21,492 bases of DNA from a virus, in the IMG/VR virus record IMGVR_UViG_3300047673_000388, positions 1-21,492 of that record. One strand, 5' to 3'. A model generated the notes under the pieces. It was not told where the DNA came from and ran no database searches. It saw nothing but the letters and a program-made list of their open reading frames with translations. Within the stretch, counting starts at the first letter, position 1. Every line of letters starts with the position of its first letter. Both the position numbers and the translations under genes were made by a program. This document shows positions 12,220 to 20,134 of this stretch, one piece after another.

Positions 12220-12572
12220 TGGCCGACCGACACCGCGAGATCGGCAAGCGGCAGCAGGCCCGCCAGAGGGTCCTCGACGGCCGCGCCGCGTCCCGCAAGT
12301 ACACCGCGGAGTGCGTCGAGCGCCGCCACCGCAGGGCAGCCGCTTTCCTACTCTCTGACGCGCTCGACCTGGCCGACGAGATCCCCGTGCCGGGGGCGCT
12401 GACCAGGACCGCTGACAAGCAGTACGTCGCGGCGATGGAGGGTGTCGAATACACGGTGAACATCGACACGGGTGTGATCCGCTTCCGCACCGACAGCAAG
12501 GGGATCTGGGAGGGCAATCTGCAAAATCCCGAGCTCAGGCCGATTCACATCGACTGGGAGGACCCCTCCTAG
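12219..12572 (+). CDS. Hypothetical protein
   Basis: 117 residues from a GTG overlapping the upstream stop. The N-terminal 50 residues are strongly basic and helical (RHREIGKRQQARQRVLDGRA, VERRHRRAAAFLLSDAL). The C-terminal half is beta-rich, with GVEYTVNIDTGVIRFRTDS and IWEGNLQNPELRPIHIDWED. A basic helical arm plus a small beta domain could be a nucleic-acid-associated or virion-associated protein. No family is recognised. GGGAGG near its end is the ribosome site of the next gene and could pair with CCCCTCC just after it. Confidence 0.68.
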   Translation: MADRHREIGKRQQARQRVLDGRAASRKYTAECVERRHRRAAAFLLSDALDLADEIPVPGALTRTADKQYVAAMEGVEYTVNIDTGVIRFRTDSKGIWEGNLQNPELRPIHIDWEDPS

Positions 12573-12763
12573 TGGCCGCCAAGTCGGTGCGCAACCAAAA
12601 CGGGATCGAGCTGCGGATCGCCGCGAGGAGCTCTACCGGCGAGAAGGGCGAGGCCGCCTATGCCGAGCTCGAGCGGCGCATCGGCAACCTGCGCGGCGCC
12701 GTGGTCCCGGCCTGGGAGTTCGAGCTGCGCGGTCCTGTCCCCGCTCTCTGGAAGGTGGCCTAG
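12572..12763 (+). CDS. Small hypothetical protein
   Basis: 63 residues from a GTG in a TAGTG overlap, with GGGAGG 9 bp upstream. The sequence is basic at the start (AAKSVRNQNGIELRIAARSS), then has an amphipathic helix GEAAYAELERRIGNLRGAVV and a Trp-containing end. No motif identifies a function. It is included because it is coupled at both ends and shares the base composition of its neighbours. Confidence 0.6.
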   Translation: MAAKSVRNQNGIELRIAARSSTGEKGEAAYAELERRIGNLRGAVVPAWEFELRGPVPALWKVA

Positions 12764-13102
12764 ATGGATGGTGAAGAGCAGTTCGACACAACGCTCGAGT
12801 CGCTCGAGGCGACGGGGGTGGGGCGGGCGAATAAAGAGGATCGACTGCCGCTTCCCATCGTCGTCGAAGAGTTCCTCAAGATCGGGATCGAGCGGCAGCC
12901 CGAGTACAACAACCTGACGAAGCAAAAGCAGGCCGAGATCGACCGGGAACGCCTCGGCTTCTACAAAGCCCAGGAGAAACTTCGCGAGTTCATCGCCCTC
13001 GTCGGCAAGGAGGCCGTCGCCAACCTGGCCGACGTCCGCACCGAGCAGCAGATCCGGCCGGTGAACATGGGCACGATGCGGGTCTGGGGAGTGACGGACT
13101 GA
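12764..13102 (+). CDS. Hypothetical charged helical protein
   Basis: 112 residues, ATG directly after the upstream TAG with GGAAGGTGG as ribosome site. An acidic N-terminus (DGEEQFDTTLESLEATG) is followed by LPIVVEEFLKIGIERQPEYN and a long charged helix (LTKQKQAEIDRERLGFYKAQ, EKLREFIALVGKEAVANLAD). The C-terminus is NMGTMRVWGVTD. A coiled-coil or dimeric protein is likely. No family is recognised. One base separates its stop from the membrane peptide that follows, which starts at 13103. Confidence 0.7.
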   Translation: MDGEEQFDTTLESLEATGVGRANKEDRLPLPIVVEEFLKIGIERQPEYNNLTKQKQAEIDRERLGFYKAQEKLREFIALVGKEAVANLADVRTEQQIRPVNMGTMRVWGVTD

Positions 13103-13189
13103 ATGAGCCTCGGCGCCCTGATCGCTTGGATCATCTTCGGCTACTTCCTGATCGCCGTCGTCGCGGCCTACTTGGTGACGCACCTGTGA
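13103..13189 (+). CDS. 28-residue single-helix membrane peptide
   Basis: MSLGALIAWIIFGYFLIAVV, then AAYLVTHL: essentially one transmembrane helix with almost no soluble part. The ATG follows the upstream stop directly and the stop overlaps the next GTG (GTGA), so it sits exactly in the operon's coupling pattern. It could modulate a host membrane protein, act as a small holin-like peptide or belong to superinfection exclusion; none of these is shown. It is easily missed because of its size. Confidence 0.6.
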   Translation: MSLGALIAWIIFGYFLIAVVAAYLVTHL

Positions 13190-13401
13190 TCGAGCTCTTC
13201 GGCGGCCGGCTGCAGATCGCCTGGGGCCGGCGCGAGTGGGAGCTGCAGGCGAAAACCGAAGGCGGCTACCTGCACTGGTCGGGGCCGCCGTTTCTGACCA
13301 AACGGCAGGCCCTCCGCGGGCTCAAGGCTTGGCGCGGCTACGATTTCTTCTCCGACGCGCAGGCCGTCAACGTCCGAACCGGATGGAGGCTCCACGGATG
13401 A
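13186..13401 (+). CDS. Small hypothetical protein
   Basis: 71 residues from a GTG overlapping the stop of the membrane peptide. It is rich in Trp, Gly and Arg: LFGGRLQIAWGRREWELQAK, GGYLHWSGPPFLTKRQALRG. The alternating pattern suggests a small beta sheet followed by a helix (RQALRGLKAWRGYDFF). No family is recognised. The stop overlaps the next ATG (ATGA). Confidence 0.65.
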   Translation: MIELFGGRLQIAWGRREWELQAKTEGGYLHWSGPPFLTKRQALRGLKAWRGYDFFSDAQAVNVRTGWRLHG

Positions 13402-13628
13402 ACGCACTCGACCAAGATCACGGCGGCGTCGCCCCCGCGCTCGAGCTGGACGACGCCGAGTCGGTCACGGTGTGGCTCTGCACCAAGACCGGGCAGGCGA
13501 TGCACGTGAGCAGCGACTCCGAGGAGGAGCACGACTACCGCGAGTGCGCCTGCGGGGCGCCGCTCAAGAAGCGGCTCTACGAGCTCGCCGAGTGGCCCTA
13601 CGCCGACGATCCGCCCGACCCCCTCTAG
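13398..13628 (+). CDS. Small acidic protein with Cys cluster
   Basis: 76 residues, ATG overlapping the upstream stop. It is very acidic. WLCTKTGQAMHVSSDSEEEH and YRECACGAPLKKR provide a Cys, a His and a CxC pair that may hold a metal. The C-terminus is Pro/Asp-rich (AEWPYADDPPDPL). No function is recognised; the layout resembles the other small zinc-type proteins of this window. Confidence 0.65.
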   Translation: MNALDQDHGGVAPALELDDAESVTVWLCTKTGQAMHVSSDSEEEHDYRECACGAPLKKRLYELAEWPYADDPPDPL

Positions 13629-13631
13629 CCC

Positions 13632-13904
13632 GTGGCATACGGCCCCTTGAAGCGCGGTCCCCAGACCGACGACCCACTCGACCGTCAGTTCAAGATCCGC
13701 TGCAAGACGGCCGACCTCGACAAGATCGAGGAGCTCGCCCGCGACGGGGTGTCGCTGCCGGCGCGCAAGATCCCGGCCGGGGTGAGCAAATCGGAGCTGA
13801 TCCGGCTCGCCCTCGGCCTCACCGACGCCGAGCCGCCGAAGGGCGAACCCGGCAAGAACGCCGTCGAGGAGTTGCAGCGTCGACTCAGGGAGGCGGACGA
13901 CTAA
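13632..13904 (+). CDS. Ribbon-helix-helix-like DNA-binding protein
   Basis: 90 residues from GTG 13632, 3 bp after the upstream stop. A strand RQFKIRCKTADLDKIEELAR followed by VSKSELIRLALGL has the pattern of ribbon-helix-helix or MobC-type proteins: basic strand, helix, then a second helix opening with S-x-S-E. A Lys/Pro linker and a short charged helix (AVEELQRRLREADD) end it. A regulator of the packaging and head operon that starts 20 bp downstream is a reasonable guess. Confidence 0.62.
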   Translation: MAYGPLKRGPQTDDPLDRQFKIRCKTADLDKIEELARDGVSLPARKIPAGVSKSELIRLALGLTDAEPPKGEPGKNAVEELQRRLREADD

Positions 13905-13924
13905 ACCCAGCGAAAGGAGAAGGC

Positions 13925-14728
13925 GTGGCCGCCAAACGCGATTACAGCAGCCAGGAAATTGACATCGCGCTTGCGGCCTTTGCGACCGAGGGTGGTCGCG
14001 GGAAGCCGACTCAGAAACTCCTCCGCGATGCCGGCGTCAAAGTCCCGATCGCGACGATCCGCGGCTGGGCCTACAACACCCACAAAGAGCGCTACCAGCA
14101 GATCTCGCTCGAAGTCGAGGAGCTCGTCCGCTCGAGGATGGCGGACACCTACCAGCGCCTTGCCGAGACGTCGGCCGAGCTCTCCGAAGACGTCCTGCGC
14201 CGGCTCTCGGAGAAGCTCGTCAAGCGCGACAAGGAACTCGCCGAGGTCGAGGTTCGGCTCGAGGAGTGCGAAGAGGAATTGGGCGAGCTCGCCACGGCGA
14301 TCGGCGTCGCCCAGGTCCGGCTCGCCGAGTCGCTCGAGATCCCCAACGTCGACGCGCTGCTCGAGCAGGTTCTCGGCGAGGAGCCCGAGCGCGCCGACTC
14401 CGAGCTCGTCGCCGAGCTCACCCAGCTCTACCGTCGCCGCGAGGCCCGCGCCTCGGAGGCCCAGCGGCTCTGGGATCGCCGCGAACGGCTCGAGGTCAGC
14501 TTCAAGGATCTGAACAAAACGCTCCGCGAGTCGGCGGTGATGGGCGGCGTCTCCACCGAAAAACTGCAGCTCCTCACCGGCCAGGCAACCGAGCGAGTCG
14601 AGCACAACTTCACCGAGCTGCAGCGGGCGCTCGAGGCGAAGGGCGCCCGGCTCACGGTCGGCCAGGGCGCTCCACGTGCTTTGCCGGCTCCTCCGGTGCC
14701 GATCGACTCCACCCCCGTCGATGGTTGA
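13925..14728 (+). CDS. Candidate terminase small subunit
   Basis: 267 residues from a GTG preceded by AAAGGAGAAGGC, the best ribosome site in this part. The N-terminal 60 residues look like a DNA-binding HTH (SQEIDIALAAFATEGG, TQKLLRDAGVKVPIATIRGW). A long coiled coil follows (ELAEVEVRLEECEEELGELA, SELVAELTQLYRRREARASE) that could drive ring assembly. The C-terminus is Pro-rich. The gene overlaps the large terminase by 8 bp. Small terminases bind the packaging site and recruit the motor; the call rests on HTH plus coiled coil plus position, not on a diagnostic motif. Confidence 0.7.
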   Translation: MAAKRDYSSQEIDIALAAFATEGGRGKPTQKLLRDAGVKVPIATIRGWAYNTHKERYQQISLEVEELVRSRMADTYQRLAETSAELSEDVLRRLSEKLVKRDKELAEVEVRLEECEEELGELATAIGVAQVRLAESLEIPNVDALLEQVLGEEPERADSELVAELTQLYRRREARASEAQRLWDRRERLEVSFKDLNKTLRESAVMGGVSTEKLQLLTGQATERVEHNFTELQRALEAKGARLTVGQGAPRALPAPPVPIDSTPVDG

Positions 14729-16361
14729 GCACGTCCGCGAGGACGGCCTCGGCCCTGCGGTCCCACCCGGCTTCGAGCTCGAGATCGACGACCCCGAGCT
14801 GCTCAAGGATCCCGAGTTCCTCTCCCTGCTCGCCCAGGCCAACGAGTCGCTCGAGGAAAACCCGCTCTACCGCTACGTGCCGCACTCGCGCCAGCGGATC
14901 TTCCACGAGCACCGGGTGAAGACCAAAGCCTTCGTCGGCGGCAACCGCTCGGGCAAGTCGACGGCCACGGTGATCGACTGCCTCGTCCAGGCGATCGACC
15001 TCGACGCCGTCCCCGAGGCCCTGCGCAAGTATCGGATCTGGCCGAAGGGCACGAAGTTCAAATGCCGCTTCATCACCCCCGACTACGGCAAGCCCTTCCA
15101 ATCGCTGCTCGAGACGATTCAGATGTGGGTGCCCCCGTCGCAGCTCAAGGGCGGCTCCTGGGAGACGGCCTACAAGGACAAGGATCACGTCGTCCTCTTC
15201 GCCAACGGGTCGGTCTTCGACTTCATGACGACCGAACAGCCGCCCTCCAAGCACGGCGGCTCGGCCCGTCACCGCATCGTCTGGGACGAGGAGCCGCCCG
15301 ACACCGAAGACGGGGAACGGATCTACACCCAGGCCCGGATGCGGATCGCCGACTACCACGGCGACATGCTCTGGGGCTTCACCCCGATCTCCGAAAAGTT
15401 GGGCTGGGTCTTCGACGAGCTCCACGAGGAAGCGGTTGAAGACGGCGAGCAGCTCGAGGAGCGGGTCTGGCTGAACGAGGGCGAAGGCGTCCTGCTCGTA
15501 CAGGCCTCGATCTATGAGAACCCGCATCTCTCCGAGGAAGGCCGCGACGAAGCGATCTCCGGCATCCGCGGCGATCAGCGCGCGGCCGTGGTCGAGGGTG
15601 CCTTCACCAACGCGAAAGGGTTGGTCTGGGAGTCCTTCGAGCCCAAGCCGGCGCCGGACGGGATTCACGTCGTGCCCGAGGCCTGGCTCGAGAAGGACTA
15701 CGTCAAGTCGCTCGAACATCTCGACTCGATCGACCCCGGCCAGGTGGAGACGGCGATCCTCTTCGGCGGCGTCGACTCGAAGAACCGGATCGTCGTCTAC
15801 GACGAGCTCACCCTCTCCGGCAAGGCCGCCACCCCCGAGCGCGCCGCGGAAAGCATCGCCACCAAGCGCGAAGGCTGGGGCCTGCAGCAGATCTGCAAGT
15901 ACACGATCATCGACCCGGCCGCCCGCTCCCGCGATCTGGGTTCCGGGGAGAAAGTCGGTCAGCAGTGGATCGACGCCGGGGTTCCGGTGATCTACGGCAA
16001 GCACGATCTCGAGGCCGGCTGCACCGAGGTCGAACGCCGGCTCATTCACCACATCGACGATCCCGACAACGAGGGCGAGAAAAAGCCCTACCCCCTGATC
16101 GTGATCTCCTCCCGCTGCACCAACCTCATTCGGCAGATGCGGCGCTACCGCAAGAAACCGAAGGAGGACGGCAGCTTCGGCGTGGTCAAGAAGGACGACC
16201 ACTCCTGCGACGCGCTCCGCTACCTCTGCATGGAACGGCGAATCCCGGTGAAGCGGAAACGACGTCGGGCTCGTCAGCAAGCATGGGTGCCCGGCACCGC
16301 GCCGCCCTTCAATCCCAGCAACGAACGCCGCCAGGGCACGGTCCTTGGCAAGTTCACCTAA
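14721..16361 (+). CDS. terL: Terminase large subunit (packaging ATPase-nuclease)
   Basis: 546 residues. Walker A GGNRSGKS at 73-80 and Walker B IVWDEE at 186-191 mark the ATPase that drives DNA into the prohead. The C-terminal RNase H-like nuclease is visible through acidic residues in SIDPG (338), IIDPA (398) and DDHSCDALRY (497), with the last motif typical of large terminases. A very basic tail (KRKRRRARQQ) follows. The ATG overlaps the upstream gene by 8 bp; an earlier in-frame ATG at 14676 lies deep inside it and is less likely. Length is normal for the family. Confidence 0.95.
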   Translation: MVEHVREDGLGPAVPPGFELEIDDPELLKDPEFLSLLAQANESLEENPLYRYVPHSRQRIFHEHRVKTKAFVGGNRSGKSTATVIDCLVQAIDLDAVPEALRKYRIWPKGTKFKCRFITPDYGKPFQSLLETIQMWVPPSQLKGGSWETAYKDKDHVVLFANGSVFDFMTTEQPPSKHGGSARHRIVWDEEPPDTEDGERIYTQARMRIADYHGDMLWGFTPISEKLGWVFDELHEEAVEDGEQLEERVWLNEGEGVLLVQASIYENPHLSEEGRDEAISGIRGDQRAAVVEGAFTNAKGLVWESFEPKPAPDGIHVVPEAWLEKDYVKSLEHLDSIDPGQVETAILFGGVDSKNRIVVYDELTLSGKAATPERAAESIATKREGWGLQQICKYTIIDPAARSRDLGSGEKVGQQWIDAGVPVIYGKHDLEAGCTEVERRLIHHIDDPDNEGEKKPYPLIVISSRCTNLIRQMRRYRKKPKEDGSFGVVKKDDHSCDALRYLCMERRIPVKRKRRRARQQAWVPGTAPPFNPSNERRQGTVLGKFT

Positions 16362-16374
16362 CGAGAGGAACCAC

Positions 16375-16713
16375 TTGCGCCCCAAACTCGTCACCCTCCC
16401 CGCCCACAACTCCAAGCCGCCGCACACGTGCATCGTCTCCGGCCGCCGCGATGGCGAGGTCGTCGACTTCGGCAAGGACTACGTCGGCACCGACCCGCAC
16501 ATCTACATCCGCAAGGAGCGGGTCGAAGAGGCGGGCGAGGTCTGCGGGATGGTGCGCTCGGCCAAGGTCGAGGAGCTGCGCGAGGAGCTCGCCGCCGCCC
16601 GCGAGGGAATCGAGCGCCTGACGGCGATCGTGTCCGGCGGCGAGGAGTTGTCCGCTGCGGAAGACAAGCTACGCGAGGCTCTCGGCCCCGCCCAAACCCC
16701 GGAGGGAAAATGA
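16375..16713 (+). CDS. Small hypothetical protein, TTG start
   Basis: 112 residues. GAGAGGAA lies 4 bp before a TTG at 16375; the frame is open further back but that would overlap the terminase gene. The N-terminal part is beta-rich (RPKLVTLPAHNSKPP, GEVVDFGKDYVGTDPHIYIR); the C-terminal part is a coiled coil (KVEELREELAAAREGIERL). The position between terminase and portal suggests a head-associated or packaging accessory protein. No family is recognised. The stop overlaps the next ATG. Confidence 0.7.
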   Translation: MRPKLVTLPAHNSKPPHTCIVSGRRDGEVVDFGKDYVGTDPHIYIRKERVEEAGEVCGMVRSAKVEELREELAAAREGIERLTAIVSGGEELSAAEDKLREALGPAQTPEGK

Positions 16714-17102
16714 ACGGCACACTTCTCGAGTCAGCAGAGCGCGTAGCGACCACGTCCTCAGACGACGTCGTCGCCCAGGCCGGCCAGCGCGGGGTGCAGG
16801 TCACCCTCGACATCACCAAAGCGCCCAACGCCGAAGAGACGCTCACCCTGCAGCTCGAAGCGAAGGACCCGGCGAGCGGCAAGTACACGCCGGTCACCGC
16901 CTTCGCCGCCTCCAAAAAAGGGAAAGAACTCGAAGCCGGCGCCACCCTCGCCTTCACCGTTTACCCCGGCGGCGCCGAGACGGCCGCGGTCGGCAACCAC
17001 GAGGTTCAGGCCCTTCCCCTGCCCCGCAAGTTCCGCGTCAAGGTGACGCACTCGGGGGCCGGCAAATGGACCTACACGGTCGGGGCCTCACCCCTCAACT
17101 AA
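16710..17102 (+). CDS. Probable virion protein with beta-sandwich fold
   Basis: 130 residues, ATG 16710 in an ATGA overlap with GGAGGG upstream. Beta strands alternate throughout: RGVQVTLDITKAPNAEETLT, GATLAFTVYPGG, KFRVKVTHSGAGKWTYTVGA. This is the look of small Ig-like or decoration domains found on phage heads and tails. It precedes the gene with an FFGTAP motif and belongs to the same set, so a head-decorating or fibre-base role is plausible. Confidence 0.7.
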   Translation: MNGTLLESAERVATTSSDDVVAQAGQRGVQVTLDITKAPNAEETLTLQLEAKDPASGKYTPVTAFAASKKGKELEAGATLAFTVYPGGAETAAVGNHEVQALPLPRKFRVKVTHSGAGKWTYTVGASPLN

Positions 17103-17112
17103 GGAGGAACAC

Positions 17113-17544
17113 GTGTTTCGAGCAACAGTCAAGAGCGACGAGGTCACCTTCATCTCGGCCGACGCCGAGCATCCCGTCGAAATCATCAACGCCGCCGGCG
17201 ACGACCTCTTTCGCAAGACGGCGCCCGACGTCGACTCCGGCGACACCGAACTCGAATCCGGCGCCGCGGTCGTCGTCACGGACGGCCAGTACCTCGTCTC
17301 GAAATCCTCGAGCGAGATCGTCGCCCGCGAGGTCAAGGCCGGCACCTTCGAGCAGGCCACGATCACGGGCAAGTTGATCGTCGACGGCGAGCTCGAAGCC
17401 AACGGCGACATCAACCACGACGGCGCCAAAGCCGGCTTCTTCGGCACCGCCCCCGCGGCGCGGCCGAAAAAGAAAGCGCCGGCCGAAGTCTCGGCGAAAG
17501 AAATCGCCGAAGGCCTCGAGACTCTCGGCCTGCTCGAACACTAG
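17113..17544 (+). CDS. Head fibre/decoration-type virion protein
   Basis: 143 residues from a GTG preceded by AAGGAGGAAC. The N-terminal 90 residues are beta-rich. KLIVDGELEANGDINHDGAK leads to AGFFGTAPAARPKKK and then an acidic helix ending ALEGL-like (EIAEGLETLGLLEH). The sequence N-H-D-G-x-x-x-G-F-F-G-x-x-P, followed by a Pro-rich linker and short C-terminal helix, recurs in phage head-fibre and tail proteins that display a beta-structured tip. The motif is seen; the placement on the virion is inferred. Confidence 0.7.
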   Translation: MFRATVKSDEVTFISADAEHPVEIINAAGDDLFRKTAPDVDSGDTELESGAAVVVTDGQYLVSKSSSEIVAREVKAGTFEQATITGKLIVDGELEANGDINHDGAKAGFFGTAPAARPKKKAPAEVSAKEIAEGLETLGLLEH

Positions 17545-17548
17545 GCCC

Positions 17549-17830
17549 TTGCTCTACCTGGCCGCCACCTGTCTCGCGCTCGTCGCCCTACTCGCATATC
17601 GCGAGTGGGGTGCTCGGCGCGATCGGCAGGAGGCGGCCGCTGAGCTCGCCAGGGAGCGCGCTGAGGCGGCCACGGAGCGTCGCCAGCTCTACCAGCGCAT
17701 ACAGGCCCCCAAGGAGGCTGTGCTCGAGCACGTGCGCGCTGAGCGCGGTCCCCACAAGCCCCGCCGGCCGATAGCCGCCGACGACGATGCTCGCTTCAAG
17801 GCGAGGGATGCGGAGGCCAACGGTGGCTGA
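17549..17830 (+). CDS. Membrane-anchored coiled-coil protein
   Basis: 93 residues from a TTG at 17549. Residues 2-17 (LYLAATCLALVALLAY) are an N-terminal transmembrane segment or signal anchor. A charged coiled coil follows (RDRQEAAAELARERAEAATE), then a basic, polar tail. It overlaps the portal gene by 8 bp. A membrane protein between decoration and portal genes is unusual. It resembles a phage Rz/spanin-type or membrane-docking protein, but lysis genes are not seen here, so the role is open. Confidence 0.65.
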   Translation: MLYLAATCLALVALLAYREWGARRDRQEAAAELARERAEAATERRQLYQRIQAPKEAVLEHVRAERGPHKPRRPIAADDDARFKARDAEANGG

Positions 17831-19973
17831 CGAAAAGAAGCCCGACGAGGCGAAGGACCCGAAGGGCAAAGAGAACGTCCCCACCGAGGTCGAAGACAAA
17901 CTCAAGCGCGGCCGCGAGGGGCTGAAAGAAGTACAGGCCCGCCGTCTGCTCGGGATCGAGTTCGCCAACAACAACCACTTCTCCGAGCTCAAAAAGGACG
18001 GCACCGCGGTCGTCAACCTCGACACGACGGCGGTTGCCCAGGGCGGCGAAAAGCCCGACCACCGGGTGCGCCGATCGCACGACATCATCTCGCCGATGCT
18101 GCAGCGGAAGATCTCCGCTTCCACCCAGCGCGAGCCCGACTGGGAATCGACCGCGGTGACCTCCGACCCCGAGGACTACGCGGCCTCGCGGATCGCGATG
18201 CGCCTCGCCCGCGCCGGCTACTCGCTCTGGGGCTTCCCCGAGTCAGAGGGCAAGGCGCTTTGGTGGGCGATGGTCACCGAGGAAGCCTTCGGCCGCGCCA
18301 GCTTCAACGCGAACATCGGCCCCTTCACCGACGTCTCCCAGCACCCCGAGGCCGACCACGAAGAAGAGGACGGCACCAAGCCGTATGAGGGCCAGAGCGA
18401 CCCGGAGAATCCGAAATGGGTCGGCCGCGGCGAGATCGCCCTGACGATCTACTCCGGGCTCGAGGTTCTCTGGGAGCCGGGTGTCGACTTCGAGAAGTCA
18501 CGTTGGTACGCGGTCGAGCACGCGCGCTCGATCGAGGAGCTCGAAAACGAGCCCGAGTTCCTCGCGGTCCCCGGCGAGAAGCTGCAGGCCGACGCCTCGA
18601 CCGTCATGCAGGGCCGCCAGACGCAGCGCGAGAAGAAGGGCTCCAAGCTCTGCATCGTCAGCGAATACTTCGAGCGGCCCTGCCCCAAGTACCCGAAGGG
18701 GCGCTGGGGCACCTACGCGAACGGGCGCAAAGTCCTCCCAGACGGCACCTACCCGCTCGAGGACGGCAAGGGCGAGGTCGTCGACCGTCCCTGCCTGCGC
18801 CGGCTGATCTATGACATCGACGGCTCGAGTGATCGGGCCAAGGGCCTCGTGCAGAAGATCATCGACGTCGTCCGCTCCTACGACCAGTCCATCAACAAGC
18901 AGTCGGAGTACAGCCAGATCGGCCTCGTCGCGCAGATCCTCGCCGCCGAGGGTGTGTTGCTGACGGACCCGACCGACGAGCCCGGCCTCGTGATCGAGTA
19001 CGACCGCAGCCTCGCCAACGGCGAAAAGCCCGAATGGCGGGAAAACATCACCTTCCCCTCCGAGCTCTTTGAAATGGAAGACCGGGCCAAGGCGCGCTTC
19101 TCCTCGATCGCCTTCGACGAGGACATCCCGCCCCAGGTCGAATCGGGCAAGGCGATCGGCCAGGTGACCGAACTCAACCGCACCGCCTGGCAGAAGTTCC
19201 TCAACGACTTCGACCGCTTCCGCTCGGACCTGATGTCGGACTGCCTCGTGATCGCCCAGCGCAAGTACGGCTCCGACCGGGTGATGAAATTCCGGGGCTC
19301 GACGGGCTGGGAGCCGGTCGGCGACTTCGAGGGTGCCGACCTCCGCGACCAAACCGACGTCGCGATCCGCCAGTCGGCGACGCAGACGCAGACGCGGCCG
19401 CAGATCGAACAGCGGATCATGCAGCTTGTCCAGACCTTCCCCAACGTCTTCCCGCCCGAAGTCGTGATCGAGGCCCTCAACTCGGCCAACCCCGAGAAAC
19501 TCATTCAGGGCTACGAAGAGGACGTCGGCCGAGCTCACCGCCTGATTCAGCAGCTCCGCGACGGCACCTTCTGGAACCAGCCGCTCCGGCCGGCGCTGCC
19601 CGGCGAGGAAGTGCTCGAGGAACGCGGCGGGCGCCCCTTCGTGCCGGGTTGGCTGCCGCGCCCCTTCGACTCCCTGCCGGTCCTCAAAACGGCGCTCGAG
19701 AACTGGATGAAGACCGACGACTGGGACCGCTCCGAGAACAAAGTCAAGGAGGCCTCGCTCTTCGTCTACCAAAAGCTGCTCGACCTCGAAACCCAGCAGC
19801 AGCTCCGCTCCCAGGAAGAGCAGGAACGGCTCGCCGAGGAACAGGGTCAGGCCAACGCCTCCCGCGAACCCGAAAAGCCGATGCCCTCGATCCCCGGCGG
19901 CGCGGCGCAGCCCGGCGGCTCCCAGCCCGGCGAAGGCGGCGGCGAAGGTGCACCGCCCTCGGCCGGCGAATAG
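17823..19973 (+). CDS. Portal protein (P22-like size)
   Basis: 716 residues from GTG 17823, with GGAGG 9 bp upstream. The N-terminus is a charged arm, followed by an alpha/beta stem and wing region including GYSLWGFPESEGKALWWAMV, SGLEVLWEPGVDFEKSRWYA and PCLRRLIYDIDGSSDRAKGL, and the long helices VRSYDQSINKQSEYSQIGLV. The C-terminus is Gln/Gly/Pro-rich (QPGGSQPGEGGGEGAPP). The size is close to the P22 portal (725 residues). It forms the dodecameric gate for DNA entry. Position after terminase and before scaffold and capsid supports the call. Confidence 0.87.
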   Translation: MADEKKPDEAKDPKGKENVPTEVEDKLKRGREGLKEVQARRLLGIEFANNNHFSELKKDGTAVVNLDTTAVAQGGEKPDHRVRRSHDIISPMLQRKISASTQREPDWESTAVTSDPEDYAASRIAMRLARAGYSLWGFPESEGKALWWAMVTEEAFGRASFNANIGPFTDVSQHPEADHEEEDGTKPYEGQSDPENPKWVGRGEIALTIYSGLEVLWEPGVDFEKSRWYAVEHARSIEELENEPEFLAVPGEKLQADASTVMQGRQTQREKKGSKLCIVSEYFERPCPKYPKGRWGTYANGRKVLPDGTYPLEDGKGEVVDRPCLRRLIYDIDGSSDRAKGLVQKIIDVVRSYDQSINKQSEYSQIGLVAQILAAEGVLLTDPTDEPGLVIEYDRSLANGEKPEWRENITFPSELFEMEDRAKARFSSIAFDEDIPPQVESGKAIGQVTELNRTAWQKFLNDFDRFRSDLMSDCLVIAQRKYGSDRVMKFRGSTGWEPVGDFEGADLRDQTDVAIRQSATQTQTRPQIEQRIMQLVQTFPNVFPPEVVIEALNSANPEKLIQGYEEDVGRAHRLIQQLRDGTFWNQPLRPALPGEEVLEERGGRPFVPGWLPRPFDSLPVLKTALENWMKTDDWDRSENKVKEASLFVYQKLLDLETQQQLRSQEEQERLAEEQGQANASREPEKPMPSIPGGAAQPGGSQPGEGGGEGAPPSAGE

Positions 19974-19975
19974 AT

Positions 19976-20026
19976 CTGCGATCGCAGCGTCTTACATCTC
20001 GTCGGGATCCCGACCACTTGTAAGAC
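19976..20026. promoter_or_regulatory. Nested palindromes between portal and scaffold genes
   Basis: CTGCGATCGCAG (19976-19987) is a perfect 12-bp palindrome. Next, GTCTTACA (19989-19996) pairs with TGTAAGAC (20019-20026), enclosing a second perfect palindrome GTCGGGATCCCGAC (20001-20014). The structure starts two bases after the portal stop. It could be a transcript stabiliser, an attenuator that sets scaffold and capsid levels, or a binding site. There is no U-tract, so a classical terminator is not indicated. Confidence 0.55.
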
Positions 20027-20134
20027 AGCGCTCGAGCAAAACACTTACCACCGGACAAGGGTGAAAGCCCCCCGGACCAAACCAGCGGACAAGCGCTCAG
20101 GTCGAGCCGCCCCGCGCCAACGATAGGAGTCACA

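Noticed and set aside
14652-16475. Long open frame on the minus strand opposite the large terminase
   Set aside because: It has low-complexity antisense composition with no motif and no ribosome site, while the terminase on the plus strand is unambiguous.
17106-17119. Second parS-like CACGTG site
   Set aside because: The arms (GAACACGTGTTTC) have the inverse orientation of parS arms and the core overlaps the GTG start codon and ribosome region of a virion gene.
18498-19772. Long open frame on the minus strand opposite the portal gene
   Set aside because: Same antisense pattern as the terminase shadow; the portal reading is supported by length, start and context.
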